From assembly GCA_025094145.1 (NCBI GenBank), contig JALLLS010000074.1, forward strand, positions 1 through 64,000: a stretch of DNA of 64,000 bases, given 5' to 3'. The position numbers and the translations under genes were made by a program. This stretch comes from Spinellus fusiger. Lineage: Eukaryota > Mucoromycota > Mucoromycetes > Mucorales > Phycomycetaceae. Shown here piece by piece: positions 32,701-42,924 of this stretch. Position 1 is the stretch's first letter. Each line of letters opens with the position of its first letter. The notes beneath the pieces were generated by a model. The model worked only from the letters and a program-made list of their open reading frames with translations, searched no databases and had not been told where the DNA came from.

Positions 32701-35205
32701 TTTTATCTACCTTTATCTTCCTTGTGACAAGTTACAGTCATAAGTCACTTGCACCCAGGCCACTTGGTGAAGGATCACAGAAAGAATAAAAGAAAAGACC
32801 AGTGACACCTGTTAAAGTATGATAATTCAAGCGGGGATGTTGTATTATTTTATTTTATTTTATTATTTTCCTTGATTTGATTTGTCCCACACTAAAAAGA
32901 TGCTTCGAGACCATTTTGTTGATGCTGACCTCATGCTTTTGAAGGTGGATGGACCAAGAAGCATTCAGAGGCCACCAGAACCCTGTACTATCCTTTCTAC
33001 ACCCACAGCAAGAAGTCAATACAAAAACACTCTGGGCAAAGAAACAGGCCAATGCATTTGTCCATACATAGAACAACAACAATAACAATTAGAAAAATAA
33101 CACTGTCTCTTTTTATATTTTTACTATAATAGGAAAGTATAGCAATAAAAGGGTTCGAGAGTTCATGGGATGACAACCAGAAACTGTCATAAAGTAGAAA
33201 GCATAGGCCATGAGCAATGCGTGTGACCATTGTCCCACTCCACATTGTTATGAGACAACTACCATAGGATCGAAACCATAGAAACAGAATAGGGTGAGAA
33301 TGCATTGAGTATGTTTTCTATTCTCATGTTTGGAATATTCAATGGCCCTGAACGTTGTAAATGACATATTTAAAACAGTGTAAGACTTGACATAGCTCCT
33401 TGGAAACCCTCTTTTATTAGTCTTGTCACTTTCACTTTCTTTTACTCTAGGACGGCAGCCATCATTGCTATGGGTTTTGGCTATCATAAGAAAGAGAGTG
33501 TCCAGTGAGGTGTATCTACTTCAGACTCTTTCTTTCTCTTTCCATGTCTAGGCATGACAGAGCAAAAGACGCTATTTTTATTGATGTTGATATCCTATAG
33601 AATAAAGAACATTTTCAAATGAAGGTGTTGGTGTGGCCTGTCTCTTTGTGTGACTGTCCAAGGTAGACAGTGAAGGGCTCATAAAGTAATCTGGGGCGTG
33701 AATAGACTAAGGATGAAACAGTTCACAAGTCCCTGTCCCTAAAAAAAGAACTTGAAAGCACGCCGTGAAGCACTCTATTGAGATCTTACTACATAAAGTG
33801 GTAGGCGGCGCTATAATCCTTGGGGCCATTCGATGGCATGGAGCAAGACAAGAGTGGGTTACATGTGAATTTCTTTATAAATTTACACATCTTATCAGTG
33901 ACATCAAGGAAGTTTAATTCCTTTTATTTTTTAGACCTGCTCTTTTTCTCTATCTTTGTGTCTGGCTGTCACTCTTTCTTTTATTGCCCATGATGGAGGA
34001 ATAAAAGAACATGGCCATGCATGGAGAGGGAGGATAGGGTGTAGTTTATTGCCAAGCCATTTCAATCGATATTTTTAATAGGTCGATTGAATGTGTACAG
34101 TGCTGCAGTGTGAAATAGAAAGAGAAAAAAAGAAACATAAAAGGAAGGGGAGAAACAAAGAAAAACAGACAGGCATGCAGGCTAACTGGCCAACAGACAC
34201 AGGCAGAAAGACAGACAGACACAGGCAGGCAGGCAGACACAGGCAGGCAGACAGGGAGAAGAGAAGGGGTCCTTTACCAAGGCCACGTTCTTCTTTTCTA
34301 TAGACAGCAAGAATAGCAATTTAAGGTTATTTGATGTTCTCCTCTTTGTTTCTCAGCAAGAGAGCTTGTATTTATTTGGCTGATACTTGGAAATCAAATG
34401 GACTGAGGAATTGCCTTTCATGGTGTTTTCATTCTTTTTTTCTACTTTTCCTACTTTTTCCTACAGATGGCTCAACCCAAGAGACAGAGAATAGCAATAA
34501 ATAAATAAAGTACCCCAATGTTATTGCCTGTTATTCATTGCTACTTGGCTGTCTTGAGACCAGGTCATTCTTGTCACCTCAAGAGATCAGCTGAATGTCC
34601 ACCACTCACCTCTACCGTGGCCAGGAGACACTAAGAACTATGTCAATAAACACAGATGGTCAAAGCGTAATGAGTCCGACATTGCTTGCTATTCTTATTC
34701 CGCCCATTTCCTAATGAATAACCACTCCACCCACCTTGTGCAAATAGAACAGAGAAGTTACCCTTTATTGTTCATATGATCTCTTACATCGCTATATGTC
34801 ACTTTGTATTGGTCATGCGTTGCACAGGTGGCTTTTTCCCGTAAGTACATTTCATTCAATCACACTCTCTTACATTCCCTCTCTTTCTCTTGCTCTTTTG
34901 TTACTATTCTCTATTTATAAGTCTCTATTTTAATTTTCTTTTTCTTCTCCTTGTACTTTTTCTTTATTTCCTGTCATTCAAATTCATTTTGACTTGCACC
35001 TTTCCTACTGCTCTTTGGTATCGATTGGCTGGTAGAAGACACACCTGTCCCATTCTCTTGCTCTTTTCTTCACCTTGCTCCCTTTTCTTGCTCCTTCTTG
35101 CTCTTCTATGCAACTGCTGATTCATCCCACTTTATAACCAAATCCCATTGTCTTTTTTTTTTCTTTCTTTCTTGTTTCTTCCCCTTCTGTGATTGTATTC
35201 GTACC
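29800..35205. other. 5.4-kb stretch of simple repeats without a recognisable gene
   Basis: It lies between the starts of the Ede1-like gene and of the homeobox gene, so it may hold the control regions of both. It contains AATAAT(A/G) repeats (30,055-30,200), TATATATT (31,040-31,090), TGTG runs (31,130-31,220), AATAAT/AACAAC runs (31,280-31,395), TTGTATT repeats (32,350-32,460) and CAGGCAGACAGA repeats (34,165-34,256). Apparent frames here are low-complexity. I saw no tRNA or family motif. Confidence 0.6.
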
Positions 35206-36472
35206 ATGTCAGACTCATACAAGGTAAAGAACAAGTACACAGAACAAAGAAATTCCACTCTCCCTCCCTCCCTCCTCCACATATCTACATCTATCCACAG
35301 CTGTCCTGACCCTTTCTTCTCTTTATAGCGCCTATTTAGTCCTGTCATTCTCTTCCATGACCATCATTTTGTAAAAGAAGACTCAGGCAACCTGGAACAT
35401 GTCCATGTATCTTACGGTGATCCTTATTATGAACCCTTCATTGAGTCCCATAAACGAAGGATCCATCAAATGCTGGAGAACAATGGCCGCTACTGGGCAG
35501 ACATCATCACATGGTCAAGAGGTAATAATGCATCTCCCTCTTTCTATAGATATAGTCTATAGCCACCAGTAGTCTATAGCATAAATGAAGAATGAATGAA
35601 AGAGAAGTCTGCCATTGTCTGGATTTTAAACTCATAGAGTGTCTGCAATAGATCATCCTACACCCACAGAAAAGTTATCTCCGGTGCCTTCCCTTGTTTC
35701 TTCTCCTACACCTCCCCTCTACCCGTGCGACCTGCCCTCGCCTTCCACCTCCACCTGTACAAGTCGCTCCAAGGATTCCACCTCCACCTCCGCCTCCGCC
35801 TCCGCCTCTGCCTCCTACGCCCATCCCCATAGCAACAACCCTGCTACTGCCACTACTGTTCTGACAACAAGCAGTACTAGTACCAGCAGTAGCACTAGCA
35901 CCAGCACCAGCACCAGCACCAGCACCAGCACCAGCACCAGCATGATGAATAACGCCGCCCACCTCTCCCATACCTCCTCCTCCTCCTCCACCACAGCAAG
36001 TAGCAACATGACAACTGCTACTGCCACCCACCACGTGAAATTAAGATCTTCCTCCACCAAGTCCTCTACTTGCTCGGCTGCTGCTGGTTCAAATGCCTTT
36101 GACAAGACAACAAAGAGACGACGGGGCAATCTCCCAAAGGCAGTGACTGCCATCCTGCGTGAATGGCTCGCCCGTCATAAAAAACATCCTTACCCTACTG
36201 AAGAAGAAAAGGCAGCCCTGGCACGAGAAACTCGCCTGACCCTGAACCAGATCAGCAATTGGTTCATTAATGCCAGACGTCGCATTCTTCAACCCATGCT
36301 GGACCGTGAAGAGACAGAAAAGCACTCTCTGGATATTCTCCCATTTGCTGATGTGCATGCCTTTCCCCACCCTCTGCTAGACACTGGGATGGCGGACCGT
36401 CGCCTGAGAAAGAGATCGACAGAAGCACTCAAGTATTCATCTGTCAAACCCTTGGGGCGTAAAAGACATTAA
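35206..36472 (+). CDS. TALE-class homeodomain transcription factor
   Basis: A DNA-binding regulator of the three-residue-extension homeodomain type (Homeobox_KN). Three exons: 35,206-35,223 (MSDSYK), 35,329-35,521 and 35,640-36,472, with introns of 105 and 118 bp that keep the frame. Exon 2 gives a conserved-looking N-terminal block (FSPVILFHDHHFVKEDSG...YGDPYYEPFIESHKRRIHQM). Exon 3 starts with a long serine/threonine tract coded by CACCAG and CTCCGC repeats. The homeodomain follows, from KRRRGNLPKAVTAILREWL through HPYPTEEEKAALA to LTLNQISNWFINARRRILQP; the P-Y-P of the extension and the W-F-x-N-A-R-R-R of helix 3 are intact. The C-terminus is basic. Fungal relatives include Cup9/Tos8-type repressors; the target genes are unknown. 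Confidence 0.9.
35755..35945 (+). repeat. Coding simple repeats (S/T/A tract) in the homeobox gene
   Basis: CTCCGCCTCCGC-type and ACCAGCACCAGC-type repeats encode alternating S-A and S-T runs. Such tracts change length easily; the count of ST units may be strain-variable. Confidence 0.85.
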
Positions 36473-37030
36473 TGTTCTTCATTTTCTTCTTCTTCTGTAT
36501 GTAATTTCTATGCTTATGAATTACCACTTACACACTCCCACTCTTTATTTTTTATTTTTTATTTTCTATTTTCTATTCTTCTCTTTTAATTTCAATGTAT
36601 ATTTAATCCACTTCCCCTTTTTTTTGTGTTTTCTATTGCTTGTACTGTTCTCTCCTTTTCTCTTTCCTTCCCCACCCTACCTATTTCCCTAGTCACACTT
36701 CTCCACTCTCTTCCAACTCCTATTCTCGTCTACTCTCTATCTTTATATAGTCTATTAGCCTATCTTCTTATTAATCATAATCATCATAATAAAGTATTCT
36801 TTTTTCTTTTGTGTTCTTTCTTTTGTGTTCTTTACACCAATAGAATGGGCTTATTATTGAACACTATAAAAGAACGTATTCTTGTTCACCACCACTTTTG
36901 CCTCTCCATCTAAAATAGACAGGCCTATCTTTTTACACATGGACTCTCTATTAATTCTCTCCTTTTTGTTGTTGTTGACAGTATTTCAAGGGGCGATCAC
37001 ATCCTCCCCTCCGCCTCTCCTCTGTCTCAT
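36473..37030. other. Intergenic, pyrimidine-rich
   Basis: It holds the 3' region of the homeobox gene and the upstream part of the eIF2B-beta promoter. TTTTATTTTTTATTTT and CTTTC runs dominate. No gene seen. Confidence 0.6.
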
Positions 37031-37049
37031 CACGTGCTATTCCACGTCA
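37031..37049 (+). promoter_or_regulatory. E-box CACGTG and CRE-like CACGTCA before eIF2B-beta
   Basis: CACGTG (37,031-37,036) and CACGTCA (37,043-37,049) lie about 40-55 bp before the ATG at 37,085. Both are palindromic or half-palindromic sites for basic-zipper or bHLH factors in fungi. The pairing and place suggest a real promoter site; binding is inference. Confidence 0.4.
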
Positions 37050-37084
37050 CAAGGCAAATAAAGAATCCTTTTCTTTTAATATCA

Positions 37085-38836
37085 ATGAAGGATAAACAAG
37101 CCATGCCCCTTCCCACTGCTCTCGAAGCTCAGGTGGAGAATTTTATTTCACGCCTTAAGCGACGGTAGGGTGGCTATGGTAGAAATGTATTGAATTAGAA
37201 GTGAATTAGAAATGAATTAGAAATGAACTAGAAATGAACTAGAAATGCACTGCATTAGAAATAAACTAGAAATGGATTAAAAATGCACTGCACTAGAAAT
37301 GAAAAGAAATAAAAAGAAATGAACAGAAATGAATAGAAATAAATAGGAATAGACAGACGACTAACACTCTTTTGCTATTCTTGCTGGTCTTTACTAGCCA
37401 AGTCATTGGTTCCTATGAAGTGGCCAAGGAAACAGCAGTGATCCTGCGACAGGCCGTGTCCACTACGCGCTGGAGAGACATGAACACTATTCTGGATATT
37501 ATTACTGAATTAGGAGGTCGATTGGCTATGGCCCAGCCCAAGGGTAAGCCCCATGCACTGGACACTAGAGACAGCAGAGACATCCCTTTTCTCTCTCTTC
37601 AGTGCCTCTCCTTGGACCTTACAAAAAGGAAGAAGGAGAAGGTTCTCTCCCTTCTACTCACTCACTCACTCACTCACTCACTCTAATTGTATGTATAACC
37701 TACTCTATAGAACTGGCTGTGGGTAATATCGTAAGACGCTTTCTCAAAGTCATCCGAGAAGTAAAACACGGAGAACACGAAACAAGACGAACAGAAATGA
37801 AAACCTCGTTCTCATCCACCACCCTTCTAGGAGAAGACGAAGAAGAAGGCTTTGATGAAGACGAAGAAGAGGAGGACGAGGACGAAGACGAAGAAGATAT
37901 AGGAAAAATAAGCAAATCCACCTCTTCTGCCAGTAGCCAAGTAGGCTCTCTCAATGACCGTTCCCCTACCACCACCACCAACACCAACACCAACACCAAG
38001 TCTTCCATGTTCCGACTGTTGGCCAACACTGGACCCAAAAAAGACGAACGAAAAAACAACGCCAACCTCAAGCCATACATTATCCAGGAAATCAACGAAG
38101 AAATCATTGCTGATCTTGAATGCATCTACAATGGCATTGCTGACCAGGCCATTGACCATATCCATGCCAACGAAGTCATCATGACCATTGGCAAATCACG
38201 CACAGTAGAAAAGTTCCTTCGAAGGGCTGCTGAGCACCGCAAGTTCCAGGTGATTGTGGCAGAAACCTCCCCCACGTACCAGGGACATGCCATGGCCAAG
38301 GCACTGTCGGCGGCTGGAATTGACACCACAGTGATTGTGGACTCTGCTATTTTTGCTGCCATGCCGCGTGTCAACAAGGTGGTGCTGAGTGCGCATGCTG
38401 TGTTGGCGAATGGCGGGTTGGTGTCAGTGACAGGATCTCATTTGTTGGCGGCGGCTGCTAAACACCATGCCACGCCTGTGCTTGTCTGCACTGCTCTGTA
38501 CAAGTTGTCGCCTCTGTTTGCGTACGATGCCGATGCGTTCAATGTGACAGTGGCGCCCAACAGTGTGCTTGGTTTCCAGCAGGGGTCGTTGGTGGACACT
38601 GTGGCTGTGTCGAATCCTTACTATGATTACGTTGCCCCTGGACTTGTGAGTCTGTTTGTGCATAATTTGTAAGTGCAAGGAGTCTGTGGAGAGGAAGGGG
38701 AAAATAATAATAAGGCAGACGAACTGACTCTACTGTGTATGTGTATGTGTCTATGTATTCTAGAGGGTCAGCACCTCCCACGTATGTTTACCGCCTTATC
38801 AATGATAACTACGATCCAGAAGATACCACCCTCTAG
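37085..38836 (+). CDS. GCD7: Translation initiation factor eIF2B, beta subunit
   Basis: Part of the regulatory core of eIF2B, the exchange factor that recharges eIF2 with GTP and is held back when eIF2 is phosphorylated. Four exons: 37,085-37,164, 37,398-37,543, 37,711-38,668 and 38,764-38,836; all junctions are GT...AG and keep frame. Conserved blocks are YEVAKETAVILRQAV, VGNIVRRFLKVIREV, HIHANEVIMTIGKSRTVEKF, FQVIVAETSPTYQGHAMAKA, GIDTTVIVDSAIFAAMPRVN, NKVVLSAHAVLANGGLVS and TPVLVCTALYKLSP. The last short exon gives PPTYVYRLINDNYDPED, matching the family's C-terminus. Between the first and second halves is an acidic insert (near 37,840-37,900) of E and D only, coded by GAAGACGAAGA-type repeats, followed by an S/T-rich part. 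Confidence 0.95.
37185..37355 (+). repeat. Minisatellite of about 11 bp units in eIF2B-beta intron 1
   Basis: Around twelve units of the type ATGAATTAGAA / ATGAACTAGAA / ATGAATAGAA in tandem. They fill most of the 233-bp first intron, which is long for this window. Confidence 0.85.
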
Positions 38837-39039
38837 ACCCACACCTTACCCTTTCTTTTATTCTTTTGCTATAGTATTATAAAGTGACTCGATAGCTGTA
38901 GAATGTACAGTGCATGATGTGTGTGTGTGTGTAGTGCGGATGTGACGGTGAAGATCCACATCCTGTCACTGAGCAGTAAGAGTAAGAAGAAAGAGTAAGA
39001 AGAAAGAGTAAGAAGAAAAAGAAAATCCCATGTCTCTCA

Positions 39040-39101
39040 ATTATTATTACTAGTGTTAGTGTTAGTGTTAGTATTAGTATTAGTATTAGTATTAGTATTA
39101 G

Positions 39102-39133
<32 letters not shown>

Positions 39134-39178
39134 AGTATCACTATTAGTATTAGTATTATTTATTTATTATTTTCTTTT

Positions 39179-39209
<31 letters not shown>

Positions 39210-39215
39210 TCTCCC
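39040..39215 (+). repeat. Simple repeats before ATG6
   Basis: A TTAGTG/TATTAG tract (about 39,050-39,155) is followed by TTTCTC repeats (about 39,170-39,212), directly before the proposed start of ATG6. The pyrimidine tract may be part of the promoter or of a 5' intron acceptor (CCCACCAG at 39,222-39,229). Confidence 0.7.
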
Positions 39216-39230
39216 TTATTTCCCACCAGA

Positions 39231-40999
39231 ATGCAACCACTGCAATGCCAACGCTGTAAACATGTCCTGCGCATGGACGACTCTTTGCATGACCTTGACT
39301 CCACCACAGCTGACTTACTGATTGGTAAACATGACAGACTCATGGGTGACTGACGATTAAATGACCTTGTCCATGGTGTGTCTGGGGGTGGGGATAATGA
39401 ACATAGCTCCTCTGATAGCAGAAGAGCAGTACCAACACACCACACGCCCATCACGACATCGTTCACCCCTTCTCTCTTCATCTGGCACTCCTCCCTCCCA
39501 CGACGCCATCTACCACCGAACCCTCAGTGTGTATCCAAAGGCAGAGGCCTACGGTCCCTCTGAGTCCTTTGTTGTTCTGTCACGGTCCCAGGTCGCTCCT
39601 CTGGCCAACACTCCCCCCGGCGAAGACAGAGGAGGATGGCAGACACAGCGCAACAACAGTCTCTCCCACCGACTCAAGGTAGCCAACCGCCTGTTTGACC
39701 TCATGTCGTCCAAGTCCAGTGTGGACCACCCCATGTGTCAGGAGTGCACCGACATGTTACTCGAGAGCCTGGAGAAGCAGTTGGAGGCTGTGGGGAGAGA
39801 GCGTGACTGCTACATTGACTATCTGAAGAAGATCAAGCAGAACCAAGTCAGTGAGGAGGAACAGAGCAGTCTTGAACACCAAGTCCTGCAGGTAAACAAG
39901 GCTCTATGACTATGACTGAGAGAGAGAAAAGTTGAAACAGGAGGAGCAAGAAGCACAGGAGGCCCTGGAAAAGGCACAGGATGAGTCTGTACGCATAAAG
40001 GAGACAGTGCAGAAGATGGAGGCGACATTGGCAGCACTACAGCAGGAGGAGGAGGCCTTTTGGGAGAAGAGCAACCAGTACCAGTTGCATCTGCAGTCAT
40101 TCCAGAATGAGCGCGACTCCATTAATCTAAAGTACGATCATGATGTGAAGCAGTATGAACGGCTGCAGAAGACGGTGGTGTACAACGATGCCTTTTCTAT
40201 TTCTCATGATGGACCCTTTGGCACGATCAATGGATTTCGCCTTGGAAGACTGAGTTCTCATTCGGTGAGTGTGTGTAGATGGACGGCAGCAAGAGGATAT
40301 CTTACTCATCTGCCTGTATCTGCTTGTATCTGCTTGTATCTATCGATGTAGGTGGAGTGGGCAGAAGTGAATGCAGCATGGGGTCAGACATTGTTACTAC
40401 TCTATACAGTAGCCAACAAGCTCAAATTCCAGTTCCAAACGTAAGCCCCCCCTCTTCTCTTTTTCTCTATAAAAAAGAGAAAAAGACCCTTCTTACACCT
40501 TGTACAGGTACCGTCTTGTTCCTATGGGGTCCTTTTCACGAGTAGAAAAGATTGACGGAGACAGTGTCTTGTCGTATGAGCTGTAGGTGGATGGACCTTT
40601 TTTCTTTGTGGGTTGTATTTACCCTTGAATTTCTCTGTTTCTCTATTTCTCTATTTCTCTATTTCTCCCTTGTACATCTCCTATAGGTATGGATCGGGTG
40701 ATTTTGGTTTGAATCGCATGTTCTTAAACAGACGCTTTGATCATGCTATGGTGGCCATTCTCAACTGTCTGAAGCAGTTGACAGACTTTGCTGAAGAACG
40801 CGACAAGAGTCTGCGTCTCCCTTACCGTATCAACAAGGACAAAATAGGCGAACTCTCAATTCGCCTCCAGTTCAATCAGGAAGAACTGTGGACAAAAGCA
40901 CTCAAGTACATGCTAACGAACATGAAGTGGATTCTTGCTTTTGCCAGTCGCACGATTGTGACTGCCGAGACGACCATGGCGCCCTCTCTTTCTCATTAG
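39231..40999 (+). CDS. ATG6: Autophagy protein Atg6/Vps30 (Beclin-1 homologue)
   Basis: Subunit of the phosphatidylinositol 3-kinase complexes needed for autophagosome formation and endosomal sorting. Exon 1 (39,231-39,324) starts [13 protein letters not shown], the CxxC pattern found near the Beclin N-terminus. Exon 2 (from about 39,406) holds a variable part and then [20 protein letters not shown], the start of the coiled coil. Further exons are 39,932-40,264, about 40,352-40,440, 40,508-40,582 and 40,687-40,999. The Beclin/BARA core is clear: [93 protein letters not shown]. Introns are 40-104 bp. The start is the first ATG; a few extra upstream residues from another exon are possible. The stop lies 18 bp from that of the convergent mL59 gene. 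Confidence 0.94.
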
Positions 41000-41017
41000 A
41001 AAAATAGTGATTGTTTA

Positions 41018-41471
41018 TTAAAAGGGCAAGGAAGTCTTCTTTTTTGTGAGTTCCTTGAGTTTCTCCTAGGAAGCGAGTCAATGGATACGTTGGGTCTCTC
41101 TCTCTTTTCTGTCTTTTGTGGACACTTACTGCTTTCCAGGCCTTGATGGTCAGAGGCATCTTCTCGAGGTTCTTGCGGATGGTTGCCTGTCGCTCTTCTC
41201 GGTTTCTTTCGTGCTTCTCCAGTTTGTTGGGCTTGTAGCGAAGGGGTTTGGCAGCAGGAGCAGCAGGCAGTCGAAGTGTCATTGGATCAACGCCTTCTTG
41301 GAGACAGGCTTTGCGGAGATCGTTTTGTTGACGCAGACTCAATTGAGGGGGTCTCCAGTAGCTCTTTTGCTTGGCTTCGTTAAAGACAAGCTGGGGTGTG
41401 ACATGAGCATCGGTCAGAGGTGTCTTTAGCTTTTGAAGCATTTTTGCTGAGAAGACGCGGTGGGTTGCCAT
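41018..41471 (-). CDS. Mitochondrial large-subunit ribosomal protein mL59 (MRPL25 family)
   Basis: Two exons, 41,471-41,130 and 41,065-41,018, joined across a 64-bp GTAAGT...CTAG intron in phase 0, give 129 residues. The N-terminal part reads FSAKMLQKLKTPLTDAHVTP, then KSYWRPPQLSLRQQNDLRKA, a P/A-rich linker, and LEKHERNREERQATIRKNLE followed by KMPLTIKAWKA. The second exon adds a short lysine-rich tail (EKLKELTKKKTSLPF). Without splicing the frame runs on to about 189 codons and into the ATG6 3' end on the other strand; the spliced form is shorter, basic and more likely. mL59 is a fungal mitoribosome protein; the N-terminus serves as import signal. The gene diverges from SNF8 with about 280 bp between starts. 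Confidence 0.75.
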
Positions 41472-41514
41472 GGTGGAAAAGGCAAAGATGAATTGAATTG
41501 AAAAGAAAAGAAAT

Positions 41515-41600
41515 GTATATCTATCTATCTATACACACACAGCACACAGAACACACAGAACACACAACACACAAAACACACAAAACACACAGCACACGCT
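41515..41600 (+). repeat. CTAT and ACACAGAACAC simple repeats between mL59 and SNF8
   Basis: ATCTATCTATCTAT is followed by about seven units of the type ACACACAGCAC/ACACACAAAAC. They lie in the shared upstream region of the two divergent genes. Confidence 0.85.
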
Positions 41601-41752
41601 AAAAGAAGAAAAAAAAAGAAAGATTCCTTTATTTATTTATTTTACTTATTTTGCTTATTTATTTTTGTCGTTGTGACTTGTCTATAAGGGGAGAGGCGGA
41701 CTTGTCTCTTCCACCAAGACCCTCATCTTTCTTCTCTTGTGAGTGAAGCAGC

Positions 41753-42921
41753 ATGAGACGACGTCCTGTAGGATTAGCCAACGTTAGGCATAAAGAAAGA
41801 CTAGAAGTAGGAATATACTAAGGAAGAGCATACTTATGACCAAAAATAAAAATGAAAATAGAGAGATTATCAACAAGTGGGTGATAGTATTGCTGCTAAA
41901 GAACTACAGCAGGTACAGTGCCACTCTTCCTTGTCTCATTCCTCCTTCTTATTGTTGCTGTTGTTGTTGTTGTCTTGTATGTATGTTCATTCTCTTGTCT
42001 ATTAGCTGCACACCCAGTTAGAAGTGTTCAAGGGCCACTTGGAGGCCTTCTCATGGAAACACCAAAAAGACATCAAGAAGAATCCAGAATTCAGAGCTCA
42101 TTTCCAGCGCATGTGTGCTTCTATTGGCGTAGATCCTCTTGCTTGTAAGCCTAGTGATGCTGCTGATGATAATAGCTAGGAGGGTTGTTGTTATTATCAT
42201 CATCATGCTCTCTTGCTCTAGTGATAATAACAATAGTAATGACACTGCCACCACTATTATTACTATTATCACTGCTACCACCAACAAAGCCAACAAAGGA
42301 TTCTGGGCTGATCTGTTGGGATTTGGTGATTTCTACTATGAGTTGGGTATTCAAATCATCGAAACCTGCATCACCACCCGCACACGTGATGGAGGATTGA
42401 CCGCATTGGAGGATTTGAAACAGCGTCTGGAAAGAATGAGAAGTAAACAGGGACAAAAGGAGAAGCAGGACATTACAGAGTAAACACTATCCACTTATTA
42501 TGTGACTGGGCTGATGGATGGGTTTCTAGGGATGACATTGTAAGGGCCATTCGTACATTGAAGCCTCTGAGTGGTGGGTTTGAAGTCCTGGAGATAGGAA
42601 AGCGCAAGATGGTACGGTCTGTTCCAAAAGAACTGGACAAAGATCAGTCGGCGCTGCTGTTATTAGCACAGGTAAAGAGAGAGAGAGAGAGAGAAAAGGA
42701 GAAAAAGAAGGGCGTTTTTTTTTTTTTTGGATATAATACCTTTTGGATAATAGAAACAAAGGTTTGTGAACAAGCTTATTATACAGCAGAGCCTTGGATG
42801 GGAAGAAACTCGTTTGGACAATGGACTCTTGCATTTATTACAAGATGGACTGGCTTGGAGAGATGATCAGGCAGAAGTACCTGCTTACTGGATTCCAAGT
42901 TACTTTTTCTCTGAAGGCTAG
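41753..42921 (+). CDS. SNF8: ESCRT-II subunit Snf8/Vps22 (EAP30)
   Basis: Subunit of ESCRT-II, which helps sort ubiquitinated membrane proteins into multivesicular endosomes. At least six exons: 41,753-41,806 ([18 protein letters not shown]); about 41,863-41,910 ([17 protein letters not shown]); about 42,006-42,144 ([20 protein letters not shown]...IGVDPLA); 42,290-42,479 ([20 protein letters not shown]); 42,530-42,672 ([20 protein letters not shown]); and the last from about 42,752, giving [20 protein letters not shown] and ending [11 protein letters not shown]. The junctions keep frame, and the spliced order follows human SNF8 block by block, including the winged-helix parts. The third intron is rich in AATAAT-type repeats and stays partly open, which can mislead gene callers. 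Confidence 0.92.
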
Positions 42922-42924
42922 TAC

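Noticed and set aside
35675..36153. Minus-strand frames rich in glycine/alanine or valine/leucine
   Set aside because: Mirror readings of the S/T tract of the homeobox gene.
41018..41471. Unspliced 189-codon reading of the mL59 gene
   Set aside because: The tail beyond 41,129 is non-conserved, overlaps ATG6 coding sequence on the other strand, and a GTAAGT...CTAG intron gives a short basic tail that fits better.
42139..42483. Continuous frame upstream of the SNF8 exon at 42,290
   Set aside because: The extra residues come from an AATAAT-rich intron; joining 42,144 to 42,290 restores the family's D-P-L-A-S-x-K-G-F-W.
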